Below, piece after piece: positions 50,001 through 63,330 of a stretch of 64,000 nt of DNA. The notes below the pieces were generated by a model. The model was not told the origin of the DNA. It ran no database searches and was given only the letters and a program-made list of their open reading frames with translations. Where the stretch lies: the NCBI GenBank assembly GCA_963682055.1, contig OY821740.1, positions 47,574,795-47,638,794 of the forward strand. Reading direction: 5' to 3'. The position numbers were made by a program, and so were the translations under genes. The stretch comes from Primula veris (Eukaryota > Streptophyta > Magnoliopsida > Ericales > Primulaceae). Position 1 is the stretch's first letter, and each line of letters begins with the position of its first letter.

Positions 50001-53000
50001 CCTCATCCTCCTCAAACCCATATCGCAGAAGCCTTGTATTCTGGGTTTTCTTCTCTAAATATGTATTAATATACAACATATACTTTTATAATACTGAGTA
50101 TATTTATCTAGATAATATATGTCTGTTTTAGAGGAGTCTTGAAAATAAATGAGAATATCAAACCCATATCATAGAAGCCTTGTATTATGGGTTTTCTTCT
50201 CCAAATATGTATTAATATACAGTATATACTTATATAATACTGAGTATATTTATAAACGTAATATATGTCTGTTTTAGAGGAGCCTTGAAAATGAGGATAT
50301 TGGTTGAGAAGTTTAGGACTGTGTGTCCTCATCCTCCTCAAACCCGTATCGCATAAGCCTTGGATTCTTGGTTTCCTTCACCAAATATGTTTTAATATAC
50401 TTCTATAATGCTGAGTATATTTATATATATAATATATGTTTGTTTTAGAGGAGCCTTGAAAATGAGGATATTGGTCGAGGAGGTTAGGACTGTGCGTCCT
50501 CATCCTCATCACACCCATATCGCAGAAGCCTTGTATTTTGGGTTTTCTTCTCTAAATATGTATTAATATACAATATATACTTTTATAATACTGAGTATAT
50601 TTATCTAGATAATATATGCCTCTTTTAGAGGAGCCTTGAAAATGAGGATATCAAACCCATATCACATAAGTCTTGTATTATGGGTGTCCTTCTCTAAATA
50701 TGTATTAATATACAGTATATACTTATATAATACTGAATATATTTATATACGTAATATATGTCTGTTTTAGAGGAGCCTTGAAAATGAGGATATTGGTTGA
50801 GAAGGTTAGGACTGTGTGTCCTCATTCTCCTCAAACCCGTATCGCAGAAACCTTGTATTCTTGGTTTCCTTCACCAAATATGTTTTAATATACTTCTATA
50901 ATGCTGAGTATATTTATATATATAATATATGTTTGTTTTAGAGGAGCCTTGAAAATGAGGATATTGGTCGAGGAAGTTAGGACTGTGTGTCCTCATCCTC
51001 CTCACACCCATATCGCAGAAGGCTTGTATTCTGGGTTTTCTTCTCTAAATATGTATTAATATACAATATATACTTTTATAATACTGAGTATATTTATCTA
51101 GATAATATGTCTGTTTTAGAGGAGCCTTGAAAATGAGGATATCAAACCCATATCACATAAGTCTTGTATTATGGGCTTCCTTCTCTAAATATGTATTAAT
51201 ATACAATATATACTTATATAATACTGAGTATATTTATATACGTAATGTCTGTTTTAGAGGAGCCTTGAAAATGAGGATATTGCTTGAGAAGGTTAGGACT
51301 GTGTGTCCTCATCCTCCTCAAACCCCTATCGCAGAAGCCTTGTATTCTTGGTTTCCTTCACCAAATATGTTTTAATATACTTCTATAATGCTGAGTATAT
51401 TTATATATATACTATATGTTTGTTTTAGAGTAGCCTTGAAAATGGGGATATTGGTTGAGGAGGTTAGCACTGTATGTCCTCATCCTCCTCACACCCATAT
51501 CGCTGAAGCCTTGTATTCTGGGTTTTCTTCTCTAAATATGTATTAGTATACAGTATATACTTTTATAATACTGAGTATATTTATCTAGATAATATATGTC
51601 TGTTTTAGAGGAGTCTTGAAAATGAGGATATTGGTCGAGGAGGTTAGGATTGTGTGTCCTCATCCTCCTCAAACCCATATCTCATAAGCCTTGTATTCTG
51701 GGTTTCCTTATCTAAATATGTATTAATATACAGTATATAATTATATAATACTGAGTATATTTATATACATAATATATGTCTGTTTTTGAGGAGCCTTGAA
51801 AATGAGGATATTGGTTGAGAAGGTTAGGAAGGACTGTGTGTCCTCGTCCTTCTTAAACCCGTATCGCAGAAGCCTTGTATTCTTGGTTTCCTTCACCAAA
51901 TATGTTTTAATATACTTCTATAATATTGAATATATTTATATACATAATGTCTTTTTTAGAGGAGACTTGAAAATGAGGATATTGGTCGAGAGGAGGTTAG
52001 GACTGTGTCCTCATCCTCCTCATACTCGTATCGCAGAAGCCTTGTATTATGGGTTTTCTTCTGTAAATATGTATTAATATACAATATATACTTATATAAT
52101 ACTGAGTATATTTATCTACATAATGTCTGTTTTAGAGGAGGATATTTGTCGAGGAGATTAGGACTGTGAGTCCTCATCCTCCTCAAACCCGTATCGCAGT
52201 CTTGTATTTTGGGTTTACTTCTCTAAATATGTATTAATATACAGTATATACTTATATAATACTGACTATATTTATATACGTAATATATGTGTTTTAGAGG
52301 AGCCTTGAAAAAGAGGATATTGGTTAAGAAGGTTAGGACTGTGTGTCCTCATCCTCCTCAAACCCGTATCGCAGAAGCCTTGTATTCTTGGTTTCCTTCA
52401 CCAAATATGTTTTAATATACTTTTATAATACTGAGTATATTTATATACATAATATATGTCTGTTTTAGAGGAGCCTTGAAAATGAGGATATTGGTCGAGG
52501 AGGTTAGGACTGTGTGTCCACATCATCCTCACACCCATATCGCAGAAGCCTTGTATTCTGTGTTTTCTTCTCTAAATATGTATTAATATACAGTATATAC
52601 TTATAATACTGAGTATATTTATCTAGATAATATGTCTGTTTTAGAGGAGCCTTGAAAATGAGGATATCAAACCCATATGACAGAAGTCTTGTATTATGGG
52701 TTTCCTTCTCTAAATATGTATTAATATACAGTATATACTTATATAATACTGACTATACTTATATACGTAATGTCTTTTTTAGAGGAGCCTTGAAAATGAC
52801 GATATTGGTTTAGAAGGTTAGGACTGTGTGTCCTCATTCTTCTCAAACCAGTATCACAGAAGCCTTGTATTCTTGGTTTCCTTCACCAAATATGTTTTAA
52901 TATACTTCTATAATGCTGGGTATATTTATATACATAATATATGTTTGTTTTAGATGATCCTTGAAAATGAGGATATTGGTCGAGGAGGTTAGGACTGTGT

Positions 53001-56000
53001 GTCTTCATCCTCCTCAAACCCATATCGCATGGTTTCCTTCACCAAATATGTTTTAATATAATTCTATAATGCTGAGTATATTTATATACATAATATATGT
53101 TTGTTTTAGAGGAGGCTTGAAAATGAGGATATTGGTCGAGGAGGTTAGGACTGTGTGTCCTCATCCTCCTCAAACCTATATCGCAGAAGCCTTGTATTCT
53201 GGGTTTTCTTCTCTAAATATGTATTAATATACAGGATATACTTATATAATACTGAGTATATTTATCTAGATAATGTCTGTTTTAGAGAAGCCTTGAAAAT
53301 GAGGATATCAAACCCATATCACATAAGTCTTGTATTCTGGGTTTACTTCTCTAAATATGTATTAATATACAATATATACTTATATAATACTGAATATATT
53401 TATATACGTAATATGTCTGTTTTAGAGGAGCCTTGAAAATGAGGATATTGGTTTAGAAGGTTAGGACTGTGTGTCCTCATTCTCCTCAAACCCGTATCGC
53501 AGAAGCCTTGTATTCTTGGTTTCCTTCACCAAATATGTTTTAATATACTTCTATAATGCTGAGTATATTTATATACATAATATATGTTTGTTTTAGAGGA
53601 GCCTTGAAAATGAGGATATTGGTCGAGGAGGTTAGGACTGTGTGTCCTCATCCTCCTCAAACCCATATCGCATGGTTTCCTTCACCAAATATGTTTTAAT
53701 ATTCTTCTATAATGCTGAGTATATTTATATACATAATATATGTTTGTTTTAGAGGAGCCTTGAAATTGAGGATATTGGTCGAGGAGGTTAGGACTGTGTG
53801 TCCTCATCCTCCTCAAACCCATATCGCAGAAGCCTTGTATTCTGGGTTTTCTTCTCTAAATATGTATTAATATACAGTATATACTTTTATAATACTGAGT
53901 ATATTTATCTAGATAATATATGTCTGTTTTAGGGGAGCTTTGAAAATGAGGATATCAAATCCATATCACAGAAGTCTTGTATTATGGATTTCCTTCTCTA
54001 AATATGTATTAATATACAGTATATACTTATATAATACTGACTATATTTATATACGTAATGTCTTTTTTAGAGGAGCCTTGAAAATGACGATATTGGTTTA
54101 GAAGGTTAGGACTGTGTGTCCTCATTCTTCTCAAACCAGTATCACAGAAGCCTTGTATTCTTGGTTTCCTTCACCAAATATGTTTTAATATACTTCTATA
54201 ATGCTGGGTATATTTATATACATAATATATGTTTGTTTTAGATGATCCTTGAAAATGAGGATATTGGTCGAGGAGGTTAGGACTGTGTGTCTTCATCCTC
54301 CTCAAACCCATATCGCATGGTTTCCTTCACCAAATATGTTTTAATATAATTCTATAATGCTGAGTATATTTATATACATAATATATGTTTGTTTTAGAGG
54401 AGGCTTGAAAATGAGGATATTGGTCGAGGAGGTTAGGACTGTGTGTCCTCATCCTCCTCAAACCTATATCGCAGAAGCCTTGTATTCTGGGTTTTCTTCT
54501 CTAAATATGTATTAATATACAGGATATATAATACTGAGTATATTTATCTAGATAATGTCTGTTTTAGAGAAGCCTTGAAAATGAGGATATCAAACCCATA
54601 TCACATAAGTCTTGTATTCTGGGTTTACTTCTCTAAATATGTATTAATATACAATATATACTTATATAATACTGAATATATTTATATACGTAATATGTCT
54701 GTTTTAGAGGAGCCTTGAAAATGAGGATATTGGTTTAGAAGGTTAGGACTGTGTGTCCTCATTCTCCTCAAACCCGTATCGCAGAAGCCTTGTATTCTTG
54801 GTTTCCTTCACCAAATATGTTTTAATATACTTCTATAATGCTGAGTATATTTATATACATAATATATGTTTGTTTTAGAGGAGCCTTGAAAATGAGGATA
54901 TTGGTCGAGGAGGTTAGGACTGTGTGTCCTCATCCTCCTCAAACCCATATCGCATGGTTTCCTTCACCAAATATGTTTTAATATTCTTCTATAATGCTGA
55001 GTATATTTATATACATAATATATGTTTGTTTTAGAGGAGCCTTGAAATTGAGGATATTGGTCGAGGAGGTTAGGACTGTGTGTCCTCATCCTCCTCAAAC
55101 CCATATCGCAGAAGCCTTGTATTCTGGGTTTTCTTCTCTAAATATGTATTAATATACAGTATATACTTTTATAATACTGAGTATATTTATCTAGATAATA
55201 TATGTCTGTTTTAGGGGAGCTTTGAAAATGAGGATATCAAATCCATATCACAGAAGTCTTGTATTATGGATTTCCTTCTCTAAATATGTATTAATATACA
55301 GTATATACTTATATAATACTGACTATATTTATATACGTAATGTCTTTTTTAGAGGAGCCTTGAAAATGACGATATTGGTTTAGAAGGTTAGGACTGTGTG
55401 TCCTCATTCTTCTCAAACCAGTATCACAGAAGCCTTGTATTCTTGGTTTCCTTCACCAAATATGTTTTAATATACTTCTATAATGCTGGGTATATTTATA
55501 TACATAATATATGTTTGTTTTAGATGATCCTTGAAAATGAGGATATTGGTCGAGGAGGTTAGGACTGTGTGTCTTCATCCTCCTCAAACCCATATCGCAT
55601 GGTTTCCTTCACCAAATATGTTTTAATATAATTCTATAATGCTGAGTATATTTATATACATAATATATGTTTGTTTTAGAGGAGGCTTGAAAATGAGGAT
55701 ATTGGTCGAGGAGGTTAGGACTGTGTGTCCTCATCCTCCTCAAACCTATATCGCAGAAGCCTTGTATTCTGGGTTTTCTTTTCTAAATATGTATTAATAT
55801 ACAGGATATACTTATATAATACTGAGTATATTTATCTAGATAATATGTCTGTTTTAGAGGAGCCTTGAAAATGAGGATATCAAACCCATATCACATAAGT
55901 CTTGTATTCTGGGTTTACTTCTCTAAATATGTATTAATATACAATATATACTTATATAATACTGAATATATTTATATACGTAATATGTCTGTTTTAGAGG

Positions 56001-59000
56001 AGCCTTGAAAATGAGGATATTGGTTTAGAAGGTTAGGACTGTGTGTCCTCATTCTCCTCAAACCCGTATCGCAGAAGCCTTGTATTCTTGGTTTCCTTCA
56101 CCAAATATGTTTTAATATACTTCTATAATGCTGAGTATATTTATATACATAATATATGTTTGTTTTAGAGGAGCCTTGAAAATGAGGATATTGGTCGAGG
56201 AGGTTAGGACTGTGTGTCCTCATCCTCCTCAAACCCATATCGCATGGTTTCCTTCACCAAATATGTTTTAATATTCTTCTATAATGCTGAGTATATTTAT
56301 ATATATAATATATGTTTGTTTTAGAGGAGCCTTGAAAATGAGGATATTGGTCGAGGAGGTTAGGACTGTGTGTCCTCATCCTCCTCAAACCCATATCGCA
56401 GAAGCCTTGTATTCTGGGTTTTCTTCTCTAAATATGTATTAATATACAACATATACTTTTATAATACTGAGTATATTTATCTAGATAATATATGTCTGTT
56501 TTAGAGGAGCCTTGAAAATAAATGAGAATATCAAACCCATATCATAGAAGCCTTGTATTATGGGTTTTCTTCTCCAAATATGTATTAATATACAGTATAT
56601 ACTTATATAATATTGAGTATATTTATATACGTAATATATGTCTGTTTTAGAGGAGCCTTGAAAATGAGGATATTGGTTGAGAAGTTTAGGACTGTGTGTC
56701 CTCATCCTCCTCAAACCCGTATCGCAGAAGCCTTGTATTCTTGGTTTCCTTCACCAAATATGTTTTAATATACTTCTATAATGCTGAGTATATTTATATA
56801 TATAATATACGTTTGTTTTAGAGGAGCCTTGAAAATGAGGATATTGGTCGAGGAGGTTAGGACTATGTGTCCTCATCCTCCTCACACCCATATCGCAGAA
56901 GCCTTGTATTCTGGGTTTTCTTCTCTAAATATGTATTAATACACAATATATACTTTTATAATACTGAGTATATTTATCTAGATAATATGTTTGTTTTAGA
57001 GGAGCCTTGAAAATGAGGATATCAAACCCATATCACATAAGTCTTGTATTCTGGGTTTCCTTCTCTAAATTTGTATTAATATACAATATATACTTATATA
57101 ATACTGAGTATATTTATATACGTAATGTCTGTTTTAGAGGAGCCTTGAAAATGAGGATATTGGTTTAGAAGGTTAGGACTGTGTGTCCTCATCCTCCTCA
57201 AATCTCTATCGTTGAAGCCTTGTATTTTTGGTTTCCTTCACCAAATATGTTTTAATATACTTCTATAATGTTGAGTATATTTATATATATAATATATGTT
57301 TGTTTTAGAGGGGCCTTGAAAATGAGGATATTGGTTGAGGAGGTCAGGACTGTATGTCCTCATCCTCCTCACACCCATATCGCAGAAGCCTTGTATTCTG
57401 GGTTTTCTTCTCTAAATATGTATTAGTATACAGTATATACTTTTATAATACTGAGTATATTTATCTAGATAATGTCTGTTTTAGAGGAGACTTGAAAATG
57501 AGGATATTGGTCGAGAAGGTTAGGACTGTGTGTCCTCATCCTCCTCAAACCCATATCACATAAGCCTTGTATTCTGGGTTTCCTTATCTAAATATGTATT
57601 AATATACAATATATAATTATATAATACTTAGTATATTTATATACATAATATATGTCTGTTTTTGAGGAGTCTTGAAAATGAGGATATTGGTTGAGAAGGT
57701 TAGGAAGGACTGTGTCCTCATCTTTCTTATACCCGTATCGCAGAAGCCTTTTATTCTTGGTTTCCTTCACTAAATATGTTTTAATATACTTCTATAATAT
57801 TGAATATATTTATATACATAATGTATTTTTTTAGAGGAGCCTTGAAAATGTGGATATTGGTCGAGAGGAGTTTAGGACTGTGTGTCCTCATCCTCCTCAA
57901 ACTCGTATCGCAGAAGCCTTGTATTATGGGTTTTCTTCTCTAAATATGTATTAATATACAATATATACTTATATAATACTGAGTATATTTATCTACATAA
58001 TGTCTGTTTTAGAGGAGTCTTGAAAATGAGGATATTTGTCGAGGAGATTAGGATTTTGAGTCCTCATCCTCCTCAAGCCCGTATCGCAGAAGTCTTGTAT
58101 TTTAGGTTTACTTTTCAATATGTATTAATATACAGTATATACTTATATAATACTTAATATATTTACTACATAATATGTTTGTTTTAGAGTAGTCTTGAAA
58201 ATGAGGATATTGGTTGAGGAGGTTAGGACTGTGTGTCCTCATCCTCCTCAAACTCGTATCGCAGAAGTCTTGTATTCTTGGTTTCCTTCACCAAATATGT
58301 TGTAATATATTTCTATAATACCGAGTATATTTATATACATACTATATGTCTGTTTTAGAGGAGTCTTGAAAATGAGGATATTTGTCGAGGTGATTAGGAC
58401 TGTGAGTCCTCATCCTCCTCAAACCCGTATCGCAGAAGTCTTGTATTTTGGGTTTACTTCTCTAAATATGTATTAATATACAGTATATACTTATATAATA
58501 CTGAGTATATTTACCACATAATATATGTCTGTTTTAGAGGAACCTTGAAAATGAGGATATTGGTCGAGGAGGTTAGGACTGTGTGTCCTCATCCTGCTCA
58601 AACCCGTATCGCAGAAGCCGTGTATTTTGGGTTTACTTCCCCAAATATATTAATATACACTATATACTCATATAATACTGAGTATATTTACCACATAATA
58701 TATGTCTGTTTTAGAGGAGCCTTGAAAATGAGGATTTTGGTTGAGGAGGTTAGGACTGTGTCCTCATCCTCCTCAAACCCGTATCGCAGAAGCCTTGTAT
58801 TCTTGGTTTCCTTCACCAAATATGTTTTAATATACTTCTATAATACCGAGTATATTTATATACATAATATATGTCTGTTTTAGAGGAGCCTTGAAAATGA
58901 GGATATTGGTCAAGGAGGTTAGGACTGTGTGTCCTCATTCTCCTCAAACCCGTATCGCAGAAGGCTTGTATTCTGGGTTTTCTTCTCTAAATATATATTA

Positions 59001-59745
59001 ATATACAGTATATACTTATATAGTACTGAGTATATTTATCACATAATATATGTCTGTTTTAAAGGAGCTTTGAAAATGAGGATAGTGGTCGAGGAGGTTA
59101 GGACTGTGTGTCCTCATCTTCCTCAAACCCGTATCGCAGAAACCGTGTATTATGGGTTTCCTTCTCTAAATATATTAATATACACTATATACTTAATAAT
59201 ACTGAGTATATTTATATACATAATATGTCTGTTTTAGAGGAGCCTTTAAAATGAGGATATTGGTCGAGGAGGGTAGAGGACCTTGTGTTCTCATCGTCCT
59301 CAAACTCGTATCCCATAAGCCTTGTATTCTGGGTTTTCTTCTCTAAATATGTATTAATATACAGTATATATTTATATAATATTGAGTATATTTATCTACA
59401 TAATATGTCTGTTTTAGAGGAGACTTGAAAATGAGGATATTGGTTGAGGAGGGTTAGGACTGTGTGTCCTCATCCTCCTCAAACCCATATCGCAAAAGGC
59501 TTGTATTATGGGTTTCCTTCTCTAAATATGTATTACTATACAATATATACTTATATAATATTGAGTATATTCATATACATAATATGTCTGTTTTAGTGGA
59601 GCCTTGAAAATGAGAATATTGGTTGAGGAGGGTAGGATTGTGTGTCCTCATCTTCCTCATACCCGTATCGCAAAAGTCTTGTATTCTTGGTTTCCTTCAC
59701 CAAATATGTTTTAATATACTTATATAATACTGAGTATATGCATAA
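47010..59745 (+). repeat. Hairpin-containing satellite array, about 77 monomers
   Basis: I count about 77 starts of 'tgttttagagg' or a close variant between 47017 and 59590, spaced about 130-181 bp. Three monomer kinds alternate. Type A ends in 'ttctctaaatatgtattaat'. Type C ends in 'ttcaccaaatatgttttaat'. Short type B has 'gaggatatcaaacccatatc'. A and C carry an imperfect inverted repeat of about 55 nt: gatat-tgg, gaggagg, aggac, a TGTGT loop, gtcct, cctcctc, ccc-atatc. Identity between monomers is high, and higher toward 52.7-56 kb. Short open frames across the array are by-products of the repeat period, not genes. Confidence 0.95.
52771..55340 (+). repeat. Eight-monomer higher-order unit, 1288 and 1282 bp
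   Basis: The distinctive monomer with 'tgtcttttttagaggagcct' and 'gaaaatgacgat' occurs at 52771, 54059 and 55341. The two complete units each span eight monomers. They look nearly identical apart from a 6-bp deletion near 54530, which explains the 1288/1282 difference. The third unit starts at 55341 and blends into the array after about 55850. Confidence 0.88.
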
Positions 59746-61074
59746 TATAATATAGATCTATTTTGTTACGATGTCCATTTTGTTTTAACATGAATGGCAT
59801 ATACCCTTTCCAATAGTAGCCTTGGAGCATGGGTATTATGGGTTGAAGTGGTACGTATGACATTTAGATCTTCCTCAAACCATGTAATGCGCATGACTTG
59901 TGTACGTATGCTTCTATTATTAGTGCACGTGTTTCCCTGCTTCTGTTCCGTGTTTCTTTTACATGTTTGTTCCTCATAATGACTTTCTTCTCATTTCAAT
60001 GTGCATTGTACCTGTACCGGGTGTGGATGGAGAGCAAATAATACCTACGACCTTATTAAATAATGTAAGTCGCTTTTTATTAGTATCTTTCTTAGTAGTG
60101 CTTATCTTTATTTACGTAAATTGGTCTAATTAGTATTTGTGTTTTGGCGCATTTTGCATGCAAACCCTATGTAGCACAGTATGCAAGAACTACTAAGCAA
60201 AGGTCAGGTACTTTGTAATCTTGTGTTTTTATAATGTGGAAAAGATTGAGGAGTTGACTTTAGCATTTATAAGTTTCCGTTGGTAAATTATAAAAGACAT
60301 GTTTTTTATAAAAAAATTACGGTCTTTATATTATGATCTTAATGTTTATTTCGTAACAGATTTTGAAATCGGACGTTGAGGGTGATCTATGGAACTATTG
60401 TTAACGTAGGGAAAGGTGATTCGAAAACTCCTTCCAGGAAAGGGATAGGTAACTATTCTTATAAGTTTCTTAATTTTTCTACATGTTACTTGGCATGGTG
60501 AGTTTATATTGCGGATGGGAACTTTGATCTATAGCAATAACTTTACTTGTGTTTAGTAACAGTTTCGATTAATGGTGAATAACAAATCAATTTATGTGCA
60601 TAACTTTTTCTATGTAAACTATATTATTGTACTCTTTAGTATTCCGTCTCTTTTTTTATAATCAGATAGAAAACTATGAGCTTTTAAAAAATCAGTGACC
60701 TGATGCGTCGCTTATTTGAATCTAGTGGGATATTTTGAGTTTCAATTGTAATTAGAGTTTTGTTCCAAACTGTGTGGATTTCATTCCCTTTTTAAGAGTA
60801 GTAAATCAAGCTATAAATCTTTGCGAGATACCTAGTTCACTCTCGTATATGCATAGTTAGATTTATCATGAATTTGGCACTTGGTGAAAATAAAAATACA
60901 ATATTGGTAGCCACGGTCTGATTCTGGATTGGTTTTTTTGTTAACATCTCGGAAACAAAATGTGATAACTAAAAATTTAGCATATTGCATTTTTTTTTGC
61001 CTTTTTGTCATGAGTCGACTCTCTTGAGATCAACATGCAAATTCACGCATAGCGGATACAATTTTTTTGTCAGT

Positions 61075-61300
61075 AAATTTGGTAAATACTTTATCTGATG
61101 TTTGGTTTATTTTGGCAATAAATGGGAAGCATGGATGATGATGTCGCAAGGAGAAGGTAACACGGTTAGTAGGAACTTCAAAGCAATTATTTTCTTCGCA
61201 TGGTGGACAAGAAGAGCGGGTCGTGCAGGTTAGGCTTCTACATATTGAATTCGGTGTTTAATTGATCCCATGTTCATTATGTGTGAGCCATTATCAAAAT
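61075..61300 (+). repeat. Segment R, copy 2 (right of satellite)
   Basis: Matches 45180-45400: 'ttatctgatgtttggtttat', 'ttggcaataaatgggaagca', 'tggatgatgatgtcgcaagg', 'gagcgggt', 'attgaattcggt' and 'ttcattatgtgtgagcc'. Confidence 0.7.
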
Positions 61301-61577
61301 CTCGTGAGTCATTCTATTATAAATCTTTTTGTTGCTGGGCTTTTTCATCCCATGTTTTTTCCTCACAATGATTTTCTTCTCATTTCAATGTGCATTGTAC
61401 CTGTACTGGGTGTGGATGGAGGAGAGCAAGTAAATACTTACTACCTTATTAAATGTAAGTTGCTATTTATTGGTATCTTTCTCAGTAATGCTTATCTACT
61501 TTACGTAAATTGGTCTAATTAATATTTGTGTTTTGACACATTTAGCATGCAAAGCCAGCCTATGCAACACGGTTAGC

Positions 61578-62290
61578 AGGAACTTCAAAGCAATGGTCAG
61601 GTACTAATAAAATTGTTTTTCTTATGTGGATTTTTCTTGTGCAACTACTAATTTTGGGTTTTTTTTTTAATGTGGAAAATATTTAGGGATTTGACTTTAG
61701 CATTTATAAGTTTTTATTGGTAACTTAAATATGAAATGGTTTTTTCTTAAAATTGCCGCGTTTATTTTATGATCTTAATCTTTATTCCATTAAAGGTCTA
61801 CGAAATTGTTGTTAATGTAGGGATGGGACGAAGGTGATCGAAAAACTCCTTCCAGGGAAAGGGATAGGTATCTACTTCTATAAGTTTCTTCATTGTTCTA
61901 CATGTTACTCAGTGCGGTGAGTTTATATATCCTGATGGGAACTTCAAAGCAATGGTCAGGTACTAATAAAATTGTTTTTCTTATGTGGATTTTTCTTATG
62001 CAACTACTAATTTTGGGTTTTTTTTTATGTGGAAAATATTTAGGGATTTGACTTTAGCATTTATAAGTTTTTGTTGGTAACTTAAATATGAAATGGTTTT
62101 TTCTTAAAATTGCCGCGTTTATTTTATGATCTTAATCTTTATTCCATTAAAGATCTACGAAATTGTTGTTAATGTAGGGATGGGATGAAGGTGATCGGAA
62201 AACTCCTTCCAGGGAAAGGGATAGGTATCTACTTCTATAAGTTTCTTCATTGTTCTACATGTTGTTACTCAGTGCGGTGAATTTATATAT
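61578..62290 (+). repeat. Internal tandem duplication, unit about 359 bp
   Basis: 'ggaacttcaaagcaatggtc' starts both units (about 61579 and 61938), followed by nearly identical sequence through 'gggaaagggataggtatcta' and 'tatcctgatgggaact'. Few differences, so recent. Confidence 0.88.
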
Positions 62291-62829
62291 CCTGATGGGA
62301 ACTTTAAATCTCTAGCGATAATTTTACTTATGTTTAGGAACAACTTCATTTCATGGTGAAAAACAAATATATTTACATTTGCATAACTTTTTCTGTGTAA
62401 ACTATATTATAATAAAATAGAAAACATGAGCTTTTCAAAAATCAGTGACCTGATTCGTAGCTCTTTTAAATCTAATGGGATTTTGAGTTTCAATTGTAAT
62501 TAGAGTTCTGTTCCAAACTGTGTGGATTTCATCCCCTTTCTTTTAGAGTACTAAATCAAGATATAAATCGTAGTGAGATACTTAGTTCACTCTTGTATAT
62601 TCATAGTTAGATTTATCATTACTTTGGCACTTGATGGAAGCAAAAATGCAATATTGGTTGACACAGTCTGATTCTGAATTGGTTTTTTGTTAACATATGG
62701 GACACAAATTGTGATAACTGAACATTTTAGCAAAATATATGCATTTCTTTTACCTTTTTGTCATGAGTCGACTCTCTCGAGATCAACATGCAAATTCACG
62801 AGTAGTGGATACAAAAAAAAATTGTTAGT

Positions 62830-63330
62830 AATTTGGGTGAACACTTTATTTGACGTTTTGTATATCTTGGCAATAAGTGGGAAGCATGGATGATTACGTG
62901 GCAAGAAGAAGGTAAAACGCTTGGTGGGCAAGTAGAGGGAGACAAGTAGAGCAAGTTGTGCACGTTAGGTTTCTCCAGATTGAATTTGGTATGTAATTGC
63001 TCCCTTCTTCATTATGTGTGAGCCTTATTAAAACCTTTAATTAATTTAGATCTGGCTACGGCTACTGTTTATTTGTATTGGTTTTATATTATAGGGCTTA
63101 TATAGATTGGATTACGTGGGAAGCATGGATGATTATGTGGCAAGAAGAAGGTAAAACGCTTGGTGGACAAGTTGTGCACGTTAGGTTTCTCCAGATTGAA
63201 TTCGGTATGTAATTGCTCCCCTGTTCATTATGTGTGAGCCTTATCAAAAACCTTTAATTAATTTGGATCTGGCTATTGTTTATTTGTATTGGTTTTATAT
63301 GATAGGGCTTATATAGATTGGATTGATTTC
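62830..63330 (+). repeat. Segment R copies 3 and 4 in tandem, with leader-intron-like sequence
   Basis: 'gggaagcatggatgatta' and 'gtggcaagaagaaggtaaaa' occur at about 62879 and 63118. Each copy is followed by 'gcacgttaggtttctccaga', 'atgtaattgctccc' and then 'gtttatttgtattggtttta', the last also present at 44247 in the leader-like intron. So both parts of the 44-45-kb region were copied here. Confidence 0.72.

Larger units (their letters stand above)
59965..62990 (+). repeat. Large direct duplication right of the satellite
   Basis: 59965-61250 and 61352-62990 share ordered phrases: 'cttctcatttcaatgtgcat', 'gggtgtggatgga', 'ttacgtaaattggtctaatt', 'ctccttccagg-aaaggga', 'aaaaatcagtgacctgat', 'catgagtcgactctct' and 'gatcaacatgcaaattcacg'. 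The second copy is longer because of the internal duplication at 61578-62290. A third partial copy lies at 63590-63780. Confidence 0.85.

Noticed and set aside
50108..59237. Many 60-112-codon open frames across the satellite (e.g. 50108-50341, 53155-53436, 58545-58883)
   Set aside because: They follow the monomer period, appear on both strands, begin and end within repeat units and show no domain or codon bias. They are by-products of the repeat.
47010..59745. Regular repeats suggesting a CRISPR array
   Set aside because: Units of 130-180 bp repeat in full with no unique spacers, and the DNA is clearly plant nuclear.
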